This document shows, one piece after another, positions 1-8,867 of a stretch of 57,053 bases of DNA. The notes below the pieces were generated by a model. It saw only the letters and a list, made by a program, of their open reading frames with translations, was not told where the DNA came from and searched no databases. The translations under genes were made by a program, and so were the position numbers. Every line of letters begins with the position of its first letter. Position 1 is the stretch's first letter. The stretch lies in the NCBI GenBank assembly GCA_934463165.1, contig CAKSJG010000018.1, positions 1 through 57,053 of the forward strand. The letters are read 5' to 3'. The stretch comes from an uncultured Clostridia bacterium. Its GTDB lineage: Bacteria > Bacillota > Clostridia > UMGS1810.

Positions 1-2421
1 TGTGCCTTCAAACCATCCGTCAAATTCGTATCCTGCCTTTGAAGGTGCTGTCGGCATGTTTGCATCGCCGATCTTTTTTCCTTTTACAACATCTACGGAT
101 TTAACTTCCGTTGTACCGTCCATGAATTTAACGGTGTACTTGGTTTCGGGAATAAGTGTAAATTTGGCGCTTGCAGTTATATCTGCCGTTACAACCGTAT
201 CCTTTGTAATTTCAGTTGTACCTGCAAACCATCCGTCAAAGCTGTATCCCGTTTTTGAAGGATCGGACGGCATCTTCGTGCCGATTTTTTCATTATCCCT
301 TACGGTTATCTTTGCATATTCGCTGCCGTCGGCTTTAAATATAACCGTATGAAGCTTTGTGAACTTAGCTTCCGCATTGACAGCTCCGTTTACAACAGTG
401 TCTTTTGTAATCTCCGTTGTACCGTCGAACCATCCGTCAAATTCGTATCCTGCCTTTGAAGGTGCCGTCGGCATGTTTGCATCGCCGATCTTTTCGCCGA
501 CTTCAATATCCGCCGTTGCATAAGGTGCACCGTCAACATTAAATATTACGGAATATTTCACCTTGCTCCATCCTGCATAAAGCTCTGTATTGTCAGTTAT
601 AGGAGTTGCAAAATCGAATTTATGAGTACATTCTGCATCAGTGTACCAACCGGTAAAGTTATAGTTTGTTCTTGTGGGTGCCGGAGTGGGTTCATCAACA
701 GTGTTGTTCTTTCTTACAATAGTTTTTTTGAATATATTGCCGAGTCCGTCATTTTTATGGAATGTAACTATATAGTCAACACCTATTTCAGCCCACTGTG
801 CATAAAGTGTTATATCTGCGTTTATAATGCTTGATTCATTATAGTCTGTACCGCTTCCGTCAGCTGCCGTGTTCCAGCCGATGAGTTTGTATCCGTCTCT
901 TGTAACAGTCGGAAGAGTGCCCAGTTTTTTACCGTCACCGATTTTAACGGTTGTTTTTGCTCCGGTGGTATCATTGTGATCAAATGTTACGCTGCGGAGT
1001 GCTCTGCACTTGATTTCTATATTTTCTCCGGCAAGTGTTGTGTCGGTTACAACAACTTCTTCGCCTTTGTCGTTTGTATAATAGAATTCATAGTCGCCGT
1101 AGCTGTTTAAATCAAATTTATCGGATATCTTCTGACCGTATTTATATGTTATATCCTTAACGCTTGAATCCGGAAGATTAATCTTTACATCATATCTTAT
1201 AATATCATAATAAAGCTTAAATGTAAGACCCTCATAAGCCTTAGCCATTGTATCGGGTTTATCACCGAGTGTTTTGTTAAGAACATATCCGGTATATTTG
1301 CCTTCAACAGGTCCTACGGAATTTCCCTTTTCAATTTTAGTATGCTTTTGTGAGTAGTCAAGAACATATGTTCCTTCGTTATCATAATCTTCAAGATAAT
1401 GTTCTGTATAATATGTTACATATGTCTTTTTGCTGCTGCCCGATCCGCCGCCGCCGATGTTATTCTGTGTGCGGCTGAGGAAGGATGCCGGAGTAATTTC
1501 AGCGATGTTTGCAAACGGAGCTTCATCACGGTAGTTTTCAAAATGAACCGTGCCGTTAACGTCTTTAACAACAACACCGCGTTCTACGGTTGTATTTGTA
1601 AGCTTAACCTGACCTTCACCGCCTCGGCAAAGAAGTCTTCCCTTTATCGTTACATTATTAAGATAAACATTGCTTCTGCCGACTCCGTCACCTATGATAA
1701 GGTCACCGTCTATCGTAACATTGCTGAGAGTAACCTCACCGGTTCTGATAAGACTGCTGTCAGCTCCCGTATATATGAATGTACCCTGCTTTGTGTAATA
1801 TGTTTTTATTATATTGTGCATCATCTGGGCAAATTCTTCTCTTGTGATATAATCTTTCGGGCAAATATTGCCGTAGTTGTTACCGTTTATATATTTCTTG
1901 GAAGCAAGTATAGAAACATATTTCTTTGCCCAATCGGAAACATATGCGCCGTCTCCGAATGCGGAAATAGCGGAATAATCAGATGTTTCAAGAACCAAAG
2001 CTCTTGCGACTGCCGCAAAAACTTCTTCTCTTGTAATATTGTCATCCGGACGCATTAGATTGTTGCTGTCACCGCTGAATGTCTGCATGTTAACCGCTTT
2101 TGCAATATCATGATAATACCACTGCGATTTGCTTACGTCGGTATACTGCGAGATATCTTTTTCTATAGTCGCACCGAAAGCACGGTTAATAATTGCCGCA
2201 AGCTCCGCTCTTGTAAGATTTCCCGTCGGTTCAAGAGTCGTGGGCGTTCTGCCGTTTAAAAGTCCGTTATCCACTGCCGCGCGTACAGCCTCGCTTGACC
2301 ATCCCGTCGGGAAGTCTGCAAAATCACTGACATTGGCCGCAAATACTGTCGGCATTGCCGTCATTACCATCATAAACGTCATTATGACAGCAAGAGCCTT
2401 TCTCATAATTTTTGATTTCAT
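1..2421 (-). CDS. S-layer homology protein with InlB-type repeats (3' end off the window)
   Basis: The frame is open from the ATG at 2421 to the left edge, 807 codons without a stop. A signal peptide (residues 1-29, ending VFA) precedes three SLH domains (about 30-205) with motifs LTRAELAAIINRAFG, ITREEVFAAVARAL and ITREEFAQMM. Next come a short parallel-beta segment (YLNNVTIKG), a Gly-rich linker near residue 325, and from about residue 450 at least four InlB/Listeria-Bacteroides repeats recognisable by GYEFDGWF or similar. SLH domains tie proteins to wall polymers, so this is probably a cell-surface adhesin-like protein. AAGGAGGAAACAAA sits just before the ATG. It lies 24 bp behind the 2446-3273 gene and is probably cotranscribed. 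Ligand unknown. Confidence 0.9.
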   Translation of the reverse strand, partial: MKSKIMRKALAVIMTFMMVMTAMPTVFAANVSDFADFPTGWSSEAVRAAVDNGLLNGRTPTTLEPTGNLTRAELAAIINRAFGATIEKDISQYTDVSKSQWYYHDIAKAVNMQTFSGDSNNLMRPDDNITREEVFAAVARALVLETSDYSAISAFGDGAYVSDWAKKYVSILASKKYINGNNYGNICPKDYITREEFAQMMHNIIKTYYTKQGTFIYTGADSSLIRTGEVTLSNVTIDGDLIIGDGVGRSNVYLNNVTIKGRLLCRGGEGQVKLTNTTVERGVVVKDVNGTVHFENYRDEAPFANIAEITPASFLSRTQNNIGGGGSGSSKKTYVTYYTEHYLEDYDNEGTYVLDYSQKHTKIEKGNSVGPVEGKYTGYVLNKTLGDKPDTMAKAYEGLTFKLYYDIIRYDVKINLPDSSVKDITYKYGQKISDKFDLNSYGDYEFYYTNDKGEEVVVTDTTLAGENIEIKCRALRSVTFDHNDTTGAKTTVKIGDGKKLGTLPTVTRDGYKLIGWNTAADGSGTDYNESSIINADITLYAQWAEIGVDYIVTFHKNDGLGNIFKKTIVRKNNTVDEPTPAPTRTNYNFTGWYTDAECTHKFDFATPITDNTELYAGWSKVKYSVIFNVDGAPYATADIEVGEKIGDANMPTAPSKAGYEFDGWFDGTTEITKDTVVNGAVNAEAKFTKLHTVIFKADGSEYAKITVRDNEKIGTKMPSDPSKTGYSFDGWFAGTTEITKDTVVTADITASAKFTLIPETKYTVKFMDGTTEVKSVDVVKGKKIGDANMPTAPSKAGYEFDGWFEGT
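11..494. repeat. Direct repeat units inside the InlB-repeat region
   Basis: Positions 11-77 and 428-494 match over 67 nt with one silent difference, at a 417-bp (139-codon) offset. They encode the same InlB-repeat segment. Such near-identity at the DNA level suggests recent duplication or gene conversion within the surface gene; more units may lie left of the window. Confidence 0.8.
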
Positions 2422-2445
2422 TTTGTTTCCTCCTTAAATCATATG

Positions 2446-3273
2446 CTAATTATTTTTGTACATATTAATATATTGAGCTTTTTTTATAGCCTTTTCATTA
2501 TTGTAATACTCTCTTATTTTTCCGACCATAGATGTATCCTGACCGGAGGATTTCAAAGCTGACTCCAATTCCGAAAGCAAGGCTTCAACCTTGCCGTCAC
2601 ATTCACCCTCAAGGGCCGATGCGGATGAATAAAACTTTTTAACTACCGATGCCTTGTCGGCTTTCTCGCCCGGCAGGCTTTTATAATAGCTTACCGCCTG
2701 AGAATAAATGCCGTCTAACTTTGAACAAAATGTAGATCTCAGAACATACATTTGAGCAACACACGCTGAAACCTTTTCGTCAGAGTTCAAAGTGTTATTT
2801 TGTTTGCTGTCATCAATGCCCGGCGTATCCGTTTGTTTTGAATCCGCTGTGCCGGCATTGTCCTTTCCGCTTCGGCGGTTTTCTCTCATTTGCTTTGCGG
2901 TATCTTTGGTAAATGCCGTACCATCGGGCAAAACAAGATTTTTCTTATCGTTTAAAACAACATCCTGCCCGAAGATTTCGGCTACGGTTGTTTTTCCCGT
3001 AATAATCGAGACAAGCTCGTCATCCGATATAAAGCCCTCGCCGTGAAGCTTATCCTCGGCATCGGTTGTCGGCCTGACATTCACATCGGGATTATCCTTT
3101 AATACGGACTCCAAAAGCTGCTGATTTTCGGAATCCATATCGCTGATTTGCTCTTTATCATATTTAAAAGAATAATACAGAGCCTTTATATTTCCGAACT
3201 GAAAATATACCAAAGCGGCAATTCCTATAACGAACACCGTAAGCACCGCAAAAAGTATCTTATGTTTTTTCAT
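2446..3273 (-). CDS. Secreted or membrane-anchored hypothetical protein
   Basis: A 275-aa protein that I do not assign to a family. It starts with a basic stretch and one hydrophobic segment (residues 6-26), giving an uncleaved anchor or signal peptide with the rest outside the cell. The middle (about 130-160) is Asp/Ser/Thr-rich and looks like a linker; the C-terminal third is helical and charged. It is the first gene of a likely two-gene unit with the SLH protein, 24 bp downstream, so a role in surface assembly is possible but only inferred from position. Confidence 0.75.
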   Translation of the reverse strand: MKKHKILFAVLTVFVIGIAALVYFQFGNIKALYYSFKYDKEQISDMDSENQQLLESVLKDNPDVNVRPTTDAEDKLHGEGFISDDELVSIITGKTTVAEIFGQDVVLNDKKNLVLPDGTAFTKDTAKQMRENRRSGKDNAGTADSKQTDTPGIDDSKQNNTLNSDEKVSACVAQMYVLRSTFCSKLDGIYSQAVSYYKSLPGEKADKASVVKKFYSSASALEGECDGKVEALLSELESALKSSGQDTSMVGKIREYYNNEKAIKKAQYINMYKNN

Positions 3274-3320
3274 TCTATATCAATCACCACCGTATAACTA
3301 TCTTATAATAACCTATCATT

Positions 3321-3349
3321 ATTTTACACTTAATAGACTCAAATGTCAA
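3321..3349 (-). promoter_or_regulatory. Sigma-A promoter for the 3273-1 surface gene pair
   Basis: On the minus strand TTGACA (3349-3344) is followed after 17 nt by TAAAAT (3326-3321), about 50 nt before the ATG at 3273. Confidence 0.7.
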
Positions 3350-3435
3350 GTAAATAATATGTTAAATTCCGAATTTCTACATTATGAAACATATAGTCCT
3401 GACAATATGTACAAATTGTGCAAAAACATATGCAA

Positions 3436-4377
3436 TTAATCAAATACGGCGCAAAGCGTTTCGGAAATTTCAACCTCTCCGATTTTTTTGTAACCGTCGG
3501 ATATCGAATAGAATGTAACGGAGTTTCCGAGCATATTGCAGCTGACGATTACATCACCCGATATATTAAAATCACGCGGTTCACTGCCTGTTTTTATATA
3601 ATGCAAAAGCTCAAGCTTTTCTCCTTTTATATCAAAAACAGCTATGGAATCATGACCCCTGTTTGAAACATACAGCCTGCCGTTATGTACCCTTATTGCC
3701 GCAGCAAGATTCTTTTCTTTAAAATCATCGGGAAGTGCCGGATACGTTGCAAGCGCTTTTGAATTTTCACCGTCATATTCAAAAACACTGACGGATGAAA
3801 TAAGCTCATTTACACAGTAAAGATATTTTCCGTCATCGGAAAAAGCAAGATGCCTTGCACCGCAGCCCGACGGAACGGAAAGCGTAAATTTCTCATTCAG
3901 ATCCGTATCATAGAAAAATATTTTGTCAAGACCGAGATCCGTAACGCAAATATACTTTTTGTCCGGAGACTGAATAACACAGTGGGTATGCGGACTCTCC
4001 TGCCTTGCAGGGTTCACTCCCCTGCCGCTGTGAATTTTCAGCACATCGGGCAATTTTATCACACTTCCCGAAACATAATTTACTGCATACACGCCGCTGT
4101 CGGATGCGCATATATGACACGCAACGACGCCTTTTGTCGGAATAATCTCACTTTGAGACGAAAGGCTGCCGTCCGAATTTATATTAAACGTGCACATTCC
4201 GCTTATGTCTCCGTCAAAAACGGATCTTAACAAAACATACATTTTTTTGTTGTATACCGTCATATACATCGGATTGGGCAAGCTTGTTTTTTCTTTTATT
4301 TCAAAGCTTTTTCCGTCTGTTTCAATGCGATAAATACCGCCGTCATCCGTGCATGATGCTATGTATATATTTTTCAT
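3436..4377 (-). CDS. Lactonase-family beta-propeller protein (6-phosphogluconolactonase-like)
   Basis: About 313 aa made of repeated beta-propeller blades, with lactonase-family patterns such as SPHTHCVIQSPDKKYICVTDLG, GCGARHLAFSDDGKYLYCVNEL and GSEPRDFNISG. The family includes YbhE-type 6-phosphogluconolactonase, which hydrolyses 6-phosphogluconolactone in the oxidative pentose-phosphate route, but many members have unknown substrates. A GTG at 4389 would extend the frame, yet AAAAGGTGG lies 8 nt before the ATG at 4377, which is the better start. No signal peptide, so cytosolic. It seems to be transcribed alone from the promoter at 4409-4437. Confidence 0.85.
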   Translation of the reverse strand: MKNIYIASCTDDGGIYRIETDGKSFEIKEKTSLPNPMYMTVYNKKMYVLLRSVFDGDISGMCTFNINSDGSLSSQSEIIPTKGVVACHICASDSGVYAVNYVSGSVIKLPDVLKIHSGRGVNPARQESPHTHCVIQSPDKKYICVTDLGLDKIFFYDTDLNEKFTLSVPSGCGARHLAFSDDGKYLYCVNELISSVSVFEYDGENSKALATYPALPDDFKEKNLAAAIRVHNGRLYVSNRGHDSIAVFDIKGEKLELLHYIKTGSEPRDFNISGDVIVSCNMLGNSVTFYSISDGYKKIGEVEISETLCAVFD

Positions 4378-4408
4378 TGTTTCATCCACCTTTTTGTAAT
4401 TTATGTAT

Positions 4409-4437
4409 ATGATACACCATATTCATTTATAAGTCAA
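4409..4437 (-). promoter_or_regulatory. Sigma-A promoter for the lactonase gene
   Basis: Minus strand TTGACT (4437-4432), 17-nt spacer, TATCAT (4414-4409), about 30 nt upstream of the ATG at 4377. Confidence 0.65.
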
Positions 4438-4445
4438 TCAAAAAT

Positions 4446-4488
4446 GCAAAAACCGTCAAAAGACATAACATCTTCCGACGGTTTTTGC
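4446..4488 (-). terminator. Rho-independent terminator after the Cys-rich gene
   Basis: Perfect 12-bp stem (GCAAAAACCGTC 4446-4457 with its complement 4477-4488) and a 19-nt loop. On the minus strand it is followed by ATTTTTG. It lies 18 bp past the stop of the 4507-5349 gene. Confidence 0.8.
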
Positions 4489-4506
4489 GCTTTTACCGAT
4501 TATATT

Positions 4507-5349
4507 TTAATTGTCGCATCCGCATCCGCGGTTGTTTGAATTTGAAAGAGGATCAAACTCGCATTTTTCGGGCGGGAAAAATTCGTCTACGGGGAATTTT
4601 ATCTTGTCAAAGAGTTCACACGGATTGCTCTCGGCAGACTGTATGCAATCGTTTCTCGGTATGCAATAATCGATTACGGGAACGATGATTTCAACATCTC
4701 TTTCAAGACGTACAATCGTAAAGAGACCTATGGTTACATAGAGCTTTTTGCTTCCCGAATTGTCTACGATGATATCGTCAAATACTCTGCAAATATCTTC
4801 GGGAACGGAGCTTACGTCCATTTCACCGCAGCAGCAACAGCATTTATCATCATCTTCAACAACCTTTGCGCCCAAAGCAATAGGATCCACAACTTCAATC
4901 TTTGCTATGGGAAGATTATTTTTCTGCCAGAAGTTAACATCCGCTCCGTCATATTTATACTTGGATGTGAATATCTTTGCATTTCCTTCCGAACCAAAGA
5001 GAATGACTTTCTTGTCATAAGTTGCAATACCCTCAACCTGTGTCGGGCGTCCGAGGCCTGTGAATACATCGATGGTAATTCTGAAGTAGAATCTGAGGTC
5101 AACCGCATAGTAGCCGCGGTTAAATGCAACAGGCTCAACATCCGAATAAATCCATATTATTTCGGCTTTTCTGCATCTTACGTTAACAGACCTGTCAACA
5201 AGGCTCTGACCGCTTTCGGTAAGATATACTCTCATATTTTCTATACATTCTTTATCACGGCAAGAATCGTAAACCTTGCGTGTCTGAATGCATACATCGT
5301 CTCCGCATGTGTTACGGTTCTCGCAGCAGGCATTTATCCTGTCGCTCAT
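4507..5349 (-). CDS. Cys-rich hypothetical protein, possibly a spore-coat component
   Basis: 280 aa. The N-terminus has spaced cysteines (RINACCENRNTCGDDVC), the middle has a run of five cysteines (DKCCCCCGEM) and the protein ends RGCGCDN. Between these are two beta-rich blocks of similar style (ITIDVFTGLGRPTQVEG; LYVTIGLFTIVRLERDVEI). Cysteine clusters of this kind are common in clostridial exosporium or coat proteins, so that role is inferred. The start at 5349 has GGAGG 8 nt upstream. Upstream (about 5415-5425) CATATTATA on the minus strand resembles a sigma-K/E -10 element. Own terminator at 4446-4488. Confidence 0.75.
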   Translation of the reverse strand: MSDRINACCENRNTCGDDVCIQTRKVYDSCRDKECIENMRVYLTESGQSLVDRSVNVRCRKAEIIWIYSDVEPVAFNRGYYAVDLRFYFRITIDVFTGLGRPTQVEGIATYDKKVILFGSEGNAKIFTSKYKYDGADVNFWQKNNLPIAKIEVVDPIALGAKVVEDDDKCCCCCGEMDVSSVPEDICRVFDDIIVDNSGSKKLYVTIGLFTIVRLERDVEIIVPVIDYCIPRNDCIQSAESNPCELFDKIKFPVDEFFPPEKCEFDPLSNSNNRGCGCDN

Positions 5350-5460
5350 AATAAATTCCTCCAATTATCTTATTAGGCCGTGCAACACTTGCGTGCCTGA
5401 AGCCCAATAGTATAATATGTAACAAATTCATTATTTGTGAATAATATGAAGCGTAAAAAA

Positions 5461-5488
5461 CACCCTGCATTACAAAGAATACAGGGTG
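5461..5488 (-). terminator. Rho-independent terminator after secF
   Basis: CACCCTG (5461-5467) pairs with CAGGGTG (5482-5488); on the minus strand the stem is followed by TTTTTTA. It sits 15 bp past the secF stop codon. Confidence 0.75.
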
Positions 5489-5502
5489 GAAAATATTTTT
5501 TA

Positions 5503-6369
5503 TTATTGTTTTGCATAAGCTTTTTTGCCTTTGAAAATTACCCAGAACTGACCTGCTATGAATACAGATGAGAACGTACCGCATACAACACCTACGATGA
5601 GCGGGAAAGCAAACTGCTTTATTGATGTAACACCGAGAATGTAGAGACAGATGAGTGTAAGAAGTGTTGTTACACTTGTGTTTATCGAACGCATCATCGT
5701 CTGCCAGATACTCTTGTTTACAACACTTGCAAATGCTTCTTTTCTTATAAGCTTACTGTTTTCTCTTACACGGTCAAATACAACGATTGTTGCGTTAATG
5801 GAATAACCGAGAATTGTGAGAACAGCGGCGATAAATGTTGAATTTATCGGAAGTTGGAATATTGCATATACCGAAAGCATCATGAGCACGTCATGCGAAA
5901 GCGCGATAACTGCCGAAAGACCCGAGAAGAGGTCAAATCTTATTGAAATGTAAACAAGCATAAGTATTACGGCAATAAGGATTGATTTTGCGGCGCTCCA
6001 CCACATATCCTGTCCCATTGTTGCGCTTACGGAGTCAACAGATGTAATTGTTGAGCTCGGAAAATCACGTGTAACGGCTGATTTAAGCTCTACAAGCTTT
6101 TCCTGAGAAAGCTCTTTTGTTTTAACAATTGCTTTCTGAGCGCCTGAGCTCTGTACGGATGAAACTTCAACACCCTTTACGGATGAAAATGTTTTTCTTA
6201 TTGCCGTCTCATCAAAATTCACACCGAGTTCTATTTCCATAGCCGTTCCGCCGGTAAAATCAATATCGGAATTGAATCCGCCGAATACAGCAAAGCATAC
6301 TATACCGACAAGAAGTATAACACACGGTATTGCCAATATTATTTTTCTTTTTTCTATTATGTTAAACAT
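5503..6369 (-). CDS. secF: Protein translocase subunit SecF
   Basis: 288 aa, the usual length for a separate SecF. The N-terminal membrane helix is followed by the family motif DIDFTGGTAMEIEL (about 34-48), a periplasmic-side P4-like domain, then five membrane helices with GYSINATIVVFDRVREN in the conserved D4 region. SecDF is an RND-like accessory of the Sec channel that uses proton or sodium flow to pull exported proteins across the membrane. It starts 14 bp after secD stops, so the pair is cotranscribed, and a terminator follows directly. Confidence 0.96.
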   Translation of the reverse strand: MFNIIEKRKIILAIPCVILLVGIVCFAVFGGFNSDIDFTGGTAMEIELGVNFDETAIRKTFSSVKGVEVSSVQSSGAQKAIVKTKELSQEKLVELKSAVTRDFPSSTITSVDSVSATMGQDMWWSAAKSILIAVILMLVYISIRFDLFSGLSAVIALSHDVLMMLSVYAIFQLPINSTFIAAVLTILGYSINATIVVFDRVRENSKLIRKEAFASVVNKSIWQTMMRSINTSVTTLLTLICLYILGVTSIKQFAFPLIVGVVCGTFSSVFIAGQFWVIFKGKKAYAKQ

Positions 6370-6383
6370 CTTTGTACCTCCTC

Positions 6384-7646
6384 TTACGCACTGTAGAGCT
6401 TAGGATTCTTTATGTCAAATCCGATAAGCTGACGAAGTAAGAATCTTGTTACCACTATAGCGGTAAACATACTTACCAAAGTACCGATAAACAGTGTTTT
6501 TGCAAAGCCGATAATTGTACCGGATCCGAAATACCAAAGTACAACAGCTGCAATAATCGTGGTTATGTTTGAGTCTATGATTGCGGTAAATGCTCTGTGG
6601 AATCCGGCATCTATGGATGCTCTGAGAGTTTTACCCGATTTAAGCTCTTCTTTTACTCTTTCAAATATAATAACGTTAGCGTCAACCGCCGTACCTATGG
6701 TAAGAATTATACCTGCGATACCGGGGAGTGTAAGCTGAATTTCAAATCCGTGAATTATAAGCATTACAACGGAAACATAGCCGATAAGTGCAATGTCGGC
6801 AATAAGTCCGCACATTCTGTACATTATTATCATATAAAGCATTACAAGAATAAGACCTATTCCGCCTGCCATAAGGCTCTTGTTGAGAGCATCGTTACCG
6901 AGCTGAGCTCCGACGCTGTTCTGACTTACGGATTTAAGCGCAAACGGGAGCGTACCGGATTTAATTTGGTTTGCAAGCGTTGTTGCGGATTCCGAATCAA
7001 AATCACCCTCGATAACGCATGTATCGCTGTCTATAAGCGTGCTTACGCTCGGTTTTGATATCATAGTGTTATCCACATAAATTGCAATGTAGTTGTTTCC
7101 GCTCTGATAATCCTTAATTCTTCCGGTAGCCTCTGCGAATTTGCTCTGACCTTCGGATTTGAGCTGGAGCTGAACAACCGTGCTTCCGTTCTGATAAAGA
7201 GGAGTTGCGTCCTTGATATCATTTCCCGAAAGAATTTCGTTGCCCTGATAATCTTTAAATGACATACTTGCCATAGCACCGAGATATTCTATTGCTTCGT
7301 CGGGATTTGTAACCGCGGGAATTTCAACTCTGAGTCTCTTTTGATTTTCGGAAGTCTGAGCCGTAACCGTTGCTTCGTTAAGATTTTCATTGTCAAGACG
7401 CATTCTGAGTGAAGAAACGGCAGCGTTTATCTGCTCGTCCGTTACCGAGGAAATATCATCAACTTCGGGCTCGAATACTATAACCGATCCGCCCGCAAGG
7501 TCAAATCCCTTTTTAATTCCGAAATCTTCATCAAATGAAGCCGGCACTACTTTGCCCATGATTTTAAAGCCGAATGCAGCTACATATGCAAGAATTGCTA
7601 TAATTACGCATACAACGGCAAATTTTGCTATACTTTTTGCTTTCAT
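6384..7646 (-). CDS. secD: Protein translocase subunit SecD
   Basis: 420 aa, short as in many Firmicutes. A first membrane helix leads to KKGFDLAGGSVIVFEP, a P1-type external domain with SLRMRLDNENLNEATV, and a C-terminal membrane block with GTAVDANVIIFERVKEEL, the conserved SecD signature. It works with SecF and YajC at SecYEG. A good ribosome site (AAGGAGG) precedes the ATG at 7646. The 365 bp upstream hold no gene but carry the palindromic element at 7781-7932. Confidence 0.96.
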   Translation of the reverse strand: MKAKSIAKFAVVCVIIAILAYVAAFGFKIMGKVVPASFDEDFGIKKGFDLAGGSVIVFEPEVDDISSVTDEQINAAVSSLRMRLDNENLNEATVTAQTSENQKRLRVEIPAVTNPDEAIEYLGAMASMSFKDYQGNEILSGNDIKDATPLYQNGSTVVQLQLKSEGQSKFAEATGRIKDYQSGNNYIAIYVDNTMISKPSVSTLIDSDTCVIEGDFDSESATTLANQIKSGTLPFALKSVSQNSVGAQLGNDALNKSLMAGGIGLILVMLYMIIMYRMCGLIADIALIGYVSVVMLIIHGFEIQLTLPGIAGIILTIGTAVDANVIIFERVKEELKSGKTLRASIDAGFHRAFTAIIDSNITTIIAAVVLWYFGSGTIIGFAKTLFIGTLVSMFTAIVVTRFLLRQLIGFDIKNPKLYSA

Positions 7647-7780
7647 TGGTAAGCCTCCTTGTGTTTTTATTTAGTTTAGGTAATTGTAAAATTACAAAAT
7701 ATCTTATTTAAAGCACATTTTGCAGTATACTTCTATTTACCTTTTCTCCGATAAACAGATTTAAATGTTTATTTTTCATC

Positions 7781-7932
7781 GGAACGGTGTGGGCACCGTT
7801 CCCTACAAATAAATTGATAGGTATGTTTTCAATTAACTAATTGGTTTTAACGAAAATTTGCAATAAAACCATATTTAATAATTAACTGCAAACTTGTAAT
7901 TACTACGTAGGGAACGCTGACCACAGCGTTCC
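7781..7932. repeat. 152-bp imperfect palindromic element with terminal hairpins (MITE-like)
   Basis: The gene-free stretch 7647-8011 holds two related 22-nt hairpins: GGAACGGTG-TGGG-CACCGTTCC (7781-7802), and on the opposite strand GGAACGCTG-TGGT-CAGCGTTCC (7932-7911), each followed by CTAC. The stem G/C swap is compensated on both arms. Between them the arms also pair loosely, for example GGTTTTA near 7840 with TAAAACC near 7865. The whole looks like a small inverted-repeat element. No open frame. I see no clear promoter in the remainder of the gap. Confidence 0.65.
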
Positions 7933-8011
7933 GCAAAAATTTATCCGCATTTTTTACATTTTTATTTTACAATCACCTATTTTTATTTAGTTTTTGTATC
8001 GCAGAAGAGTA

Positions 8012-8368
8012 TCAAATCAGCATTCTGAACGAACATCTGCTGAGCTTGTCCTTTATTCTGAGTGCTACGGAATACATTATAACAAGTATTACCGTATACA
8101 CAAAAAATATAACATCAAATTTTGCAAATATTGACTGATCGCCGGATGAAATATATGCATCCCCCGAAACAAACCGCGCATGCTGACCCATCGGCTCGGC
8201 CGTGAAGCTGTCGTCAAAGTCAATTATACCGTCTGTTTTTCCGGCAAGATTAAAGTATATTCCCCCGGGCGGTTCTTCGGCAATAAAAGAAACAGCCGAC
8301 AAAACCGTGAGTATTATAAGCAAAAAAGATACTGCACCTGCGGCAAGTCTGACGAACATCTTTTTCAT
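8012..8368 (-). CDS. Small two-helix membrane protein
   Basis: 118 aa, not assigned to a family. Hydrophobic helices at about residues 8-29 and 83-102 flank an external loop of some 50 residues (GIYFNLAGKTDGIIDFDDSF). The ATG at 8368 is preferred over a TTG one codon upstream. It begins 24 bp after the DUF3792-like gene, in the same direction as the yajC to secF series, and may take part in membrane protein export or folding, which is inference from position only. Confidence 0.65.
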   Translation of the reverse strand: MKKMFVRLAAGAVSFLLIILTVLSAVSFIAEEPPGGIYFNLAGKTDGIIDFDDSFTAEPMGQHARFVSGDAYISSGDQSIFAKFDVIFFVYTVILVIMYSVALRIKDKLSRCSFRMLI

Positions 8369-8392
8369 CAAACCGCACCGTCCCTTTTCTTA

Positions 8393-8803
8393 TTACTTAC
8401 GTATATTCATCCCCACTATCGCTCCGAATGCACCGCACAATCCGCCGCAAAGAAGCATGATAAAGGTATGTATGTTAACAGATCCCGATCCAAAAATGAG
8501 CATACCTGCCAAGAGTAAAATTATAATATTTACAAGCCCGACAATAAATCCGTACAGCCATCCTCTTCTTTCTATGGAAAATGACATCATAAATCCCGAT
8601 AAAAGCGTTCCGAAAAGCGTGACAGCTTTAACCGATGGTGCGGCTGCTTCTCCCGGAACATCGGTATATACAATAACCGCCGCAAGTATTGCAAGCAATA
8701 TGACGGATACAAGGTATGAAATAAATATAAATTTTATCGCCTTGAGTATAACCGTTCCCTTGCCCGAGCCATGTTTTGAATCTGCAGATAATGTTTCCGA
8801 CAC
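8393..8803 (-). CDS. DUF3792/TIGR04086-type integral membrane protein
   Basis: 136 aa with four predicted membrane helices (about 23-46, 59-77, 82-104, 110-130) and a Gly-rich last helix (LCGGLCGAFGAIVGMNIR). Short four-helix proteins of the DUF3792/TIGR04086 kind typically sit beside yajC in Clostridia; function unknown. Translation starts at a GTG (8803) with GGAGGG 7 nt upstream. That ribosome site lies inside a 9-bp hairpin stem (8812-8845). Confidence 0.8.
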   Translation of the reverse strand: MSETLSADSKHGSGKGTVILKAIKFIFISYLVSVILLAILAAVIVYTDVPGEAAAPSVKAVTLFGTLLSGFMMSFSIERRGWLYGFIVGLVNIIILLLAGMLIFGSGSVNIHTFIMLLCGGLCGAFGAIVGMNIRK

Positions 8804-8811
8804 AATAAATC

Positions 8812-8845
8812 CCTCCGAATGTTTTTGTATATTAATATTCGGAGG
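8812..8845 (-). promoter_or_regulatory. Hairpin that can mask the ribosome site of the DUF3792-like gene
   Basis: CCTCCGAAT (8812-8820) is exactly complementary to ATTCGGAGG (8837-8845), loop 16 nt. In the minus-strand mRNA the downstream arm contains the GGAGG used by the GTG at 8803 and the upstream arm supplies CCTCC. There is no U-run, so it is not a terminator. Confidence 0.55.
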
Positions 8846-8867
8846 AAATATTTATTATGCTTGCAAA

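Noticed and set aside
2..2437. Several plus-strand open frames across the left end
   Set aside because: They lie antisense to the continuous 807-codon SLH/InlB-repeat gene, have no ribosome sites and no recognisable domains.
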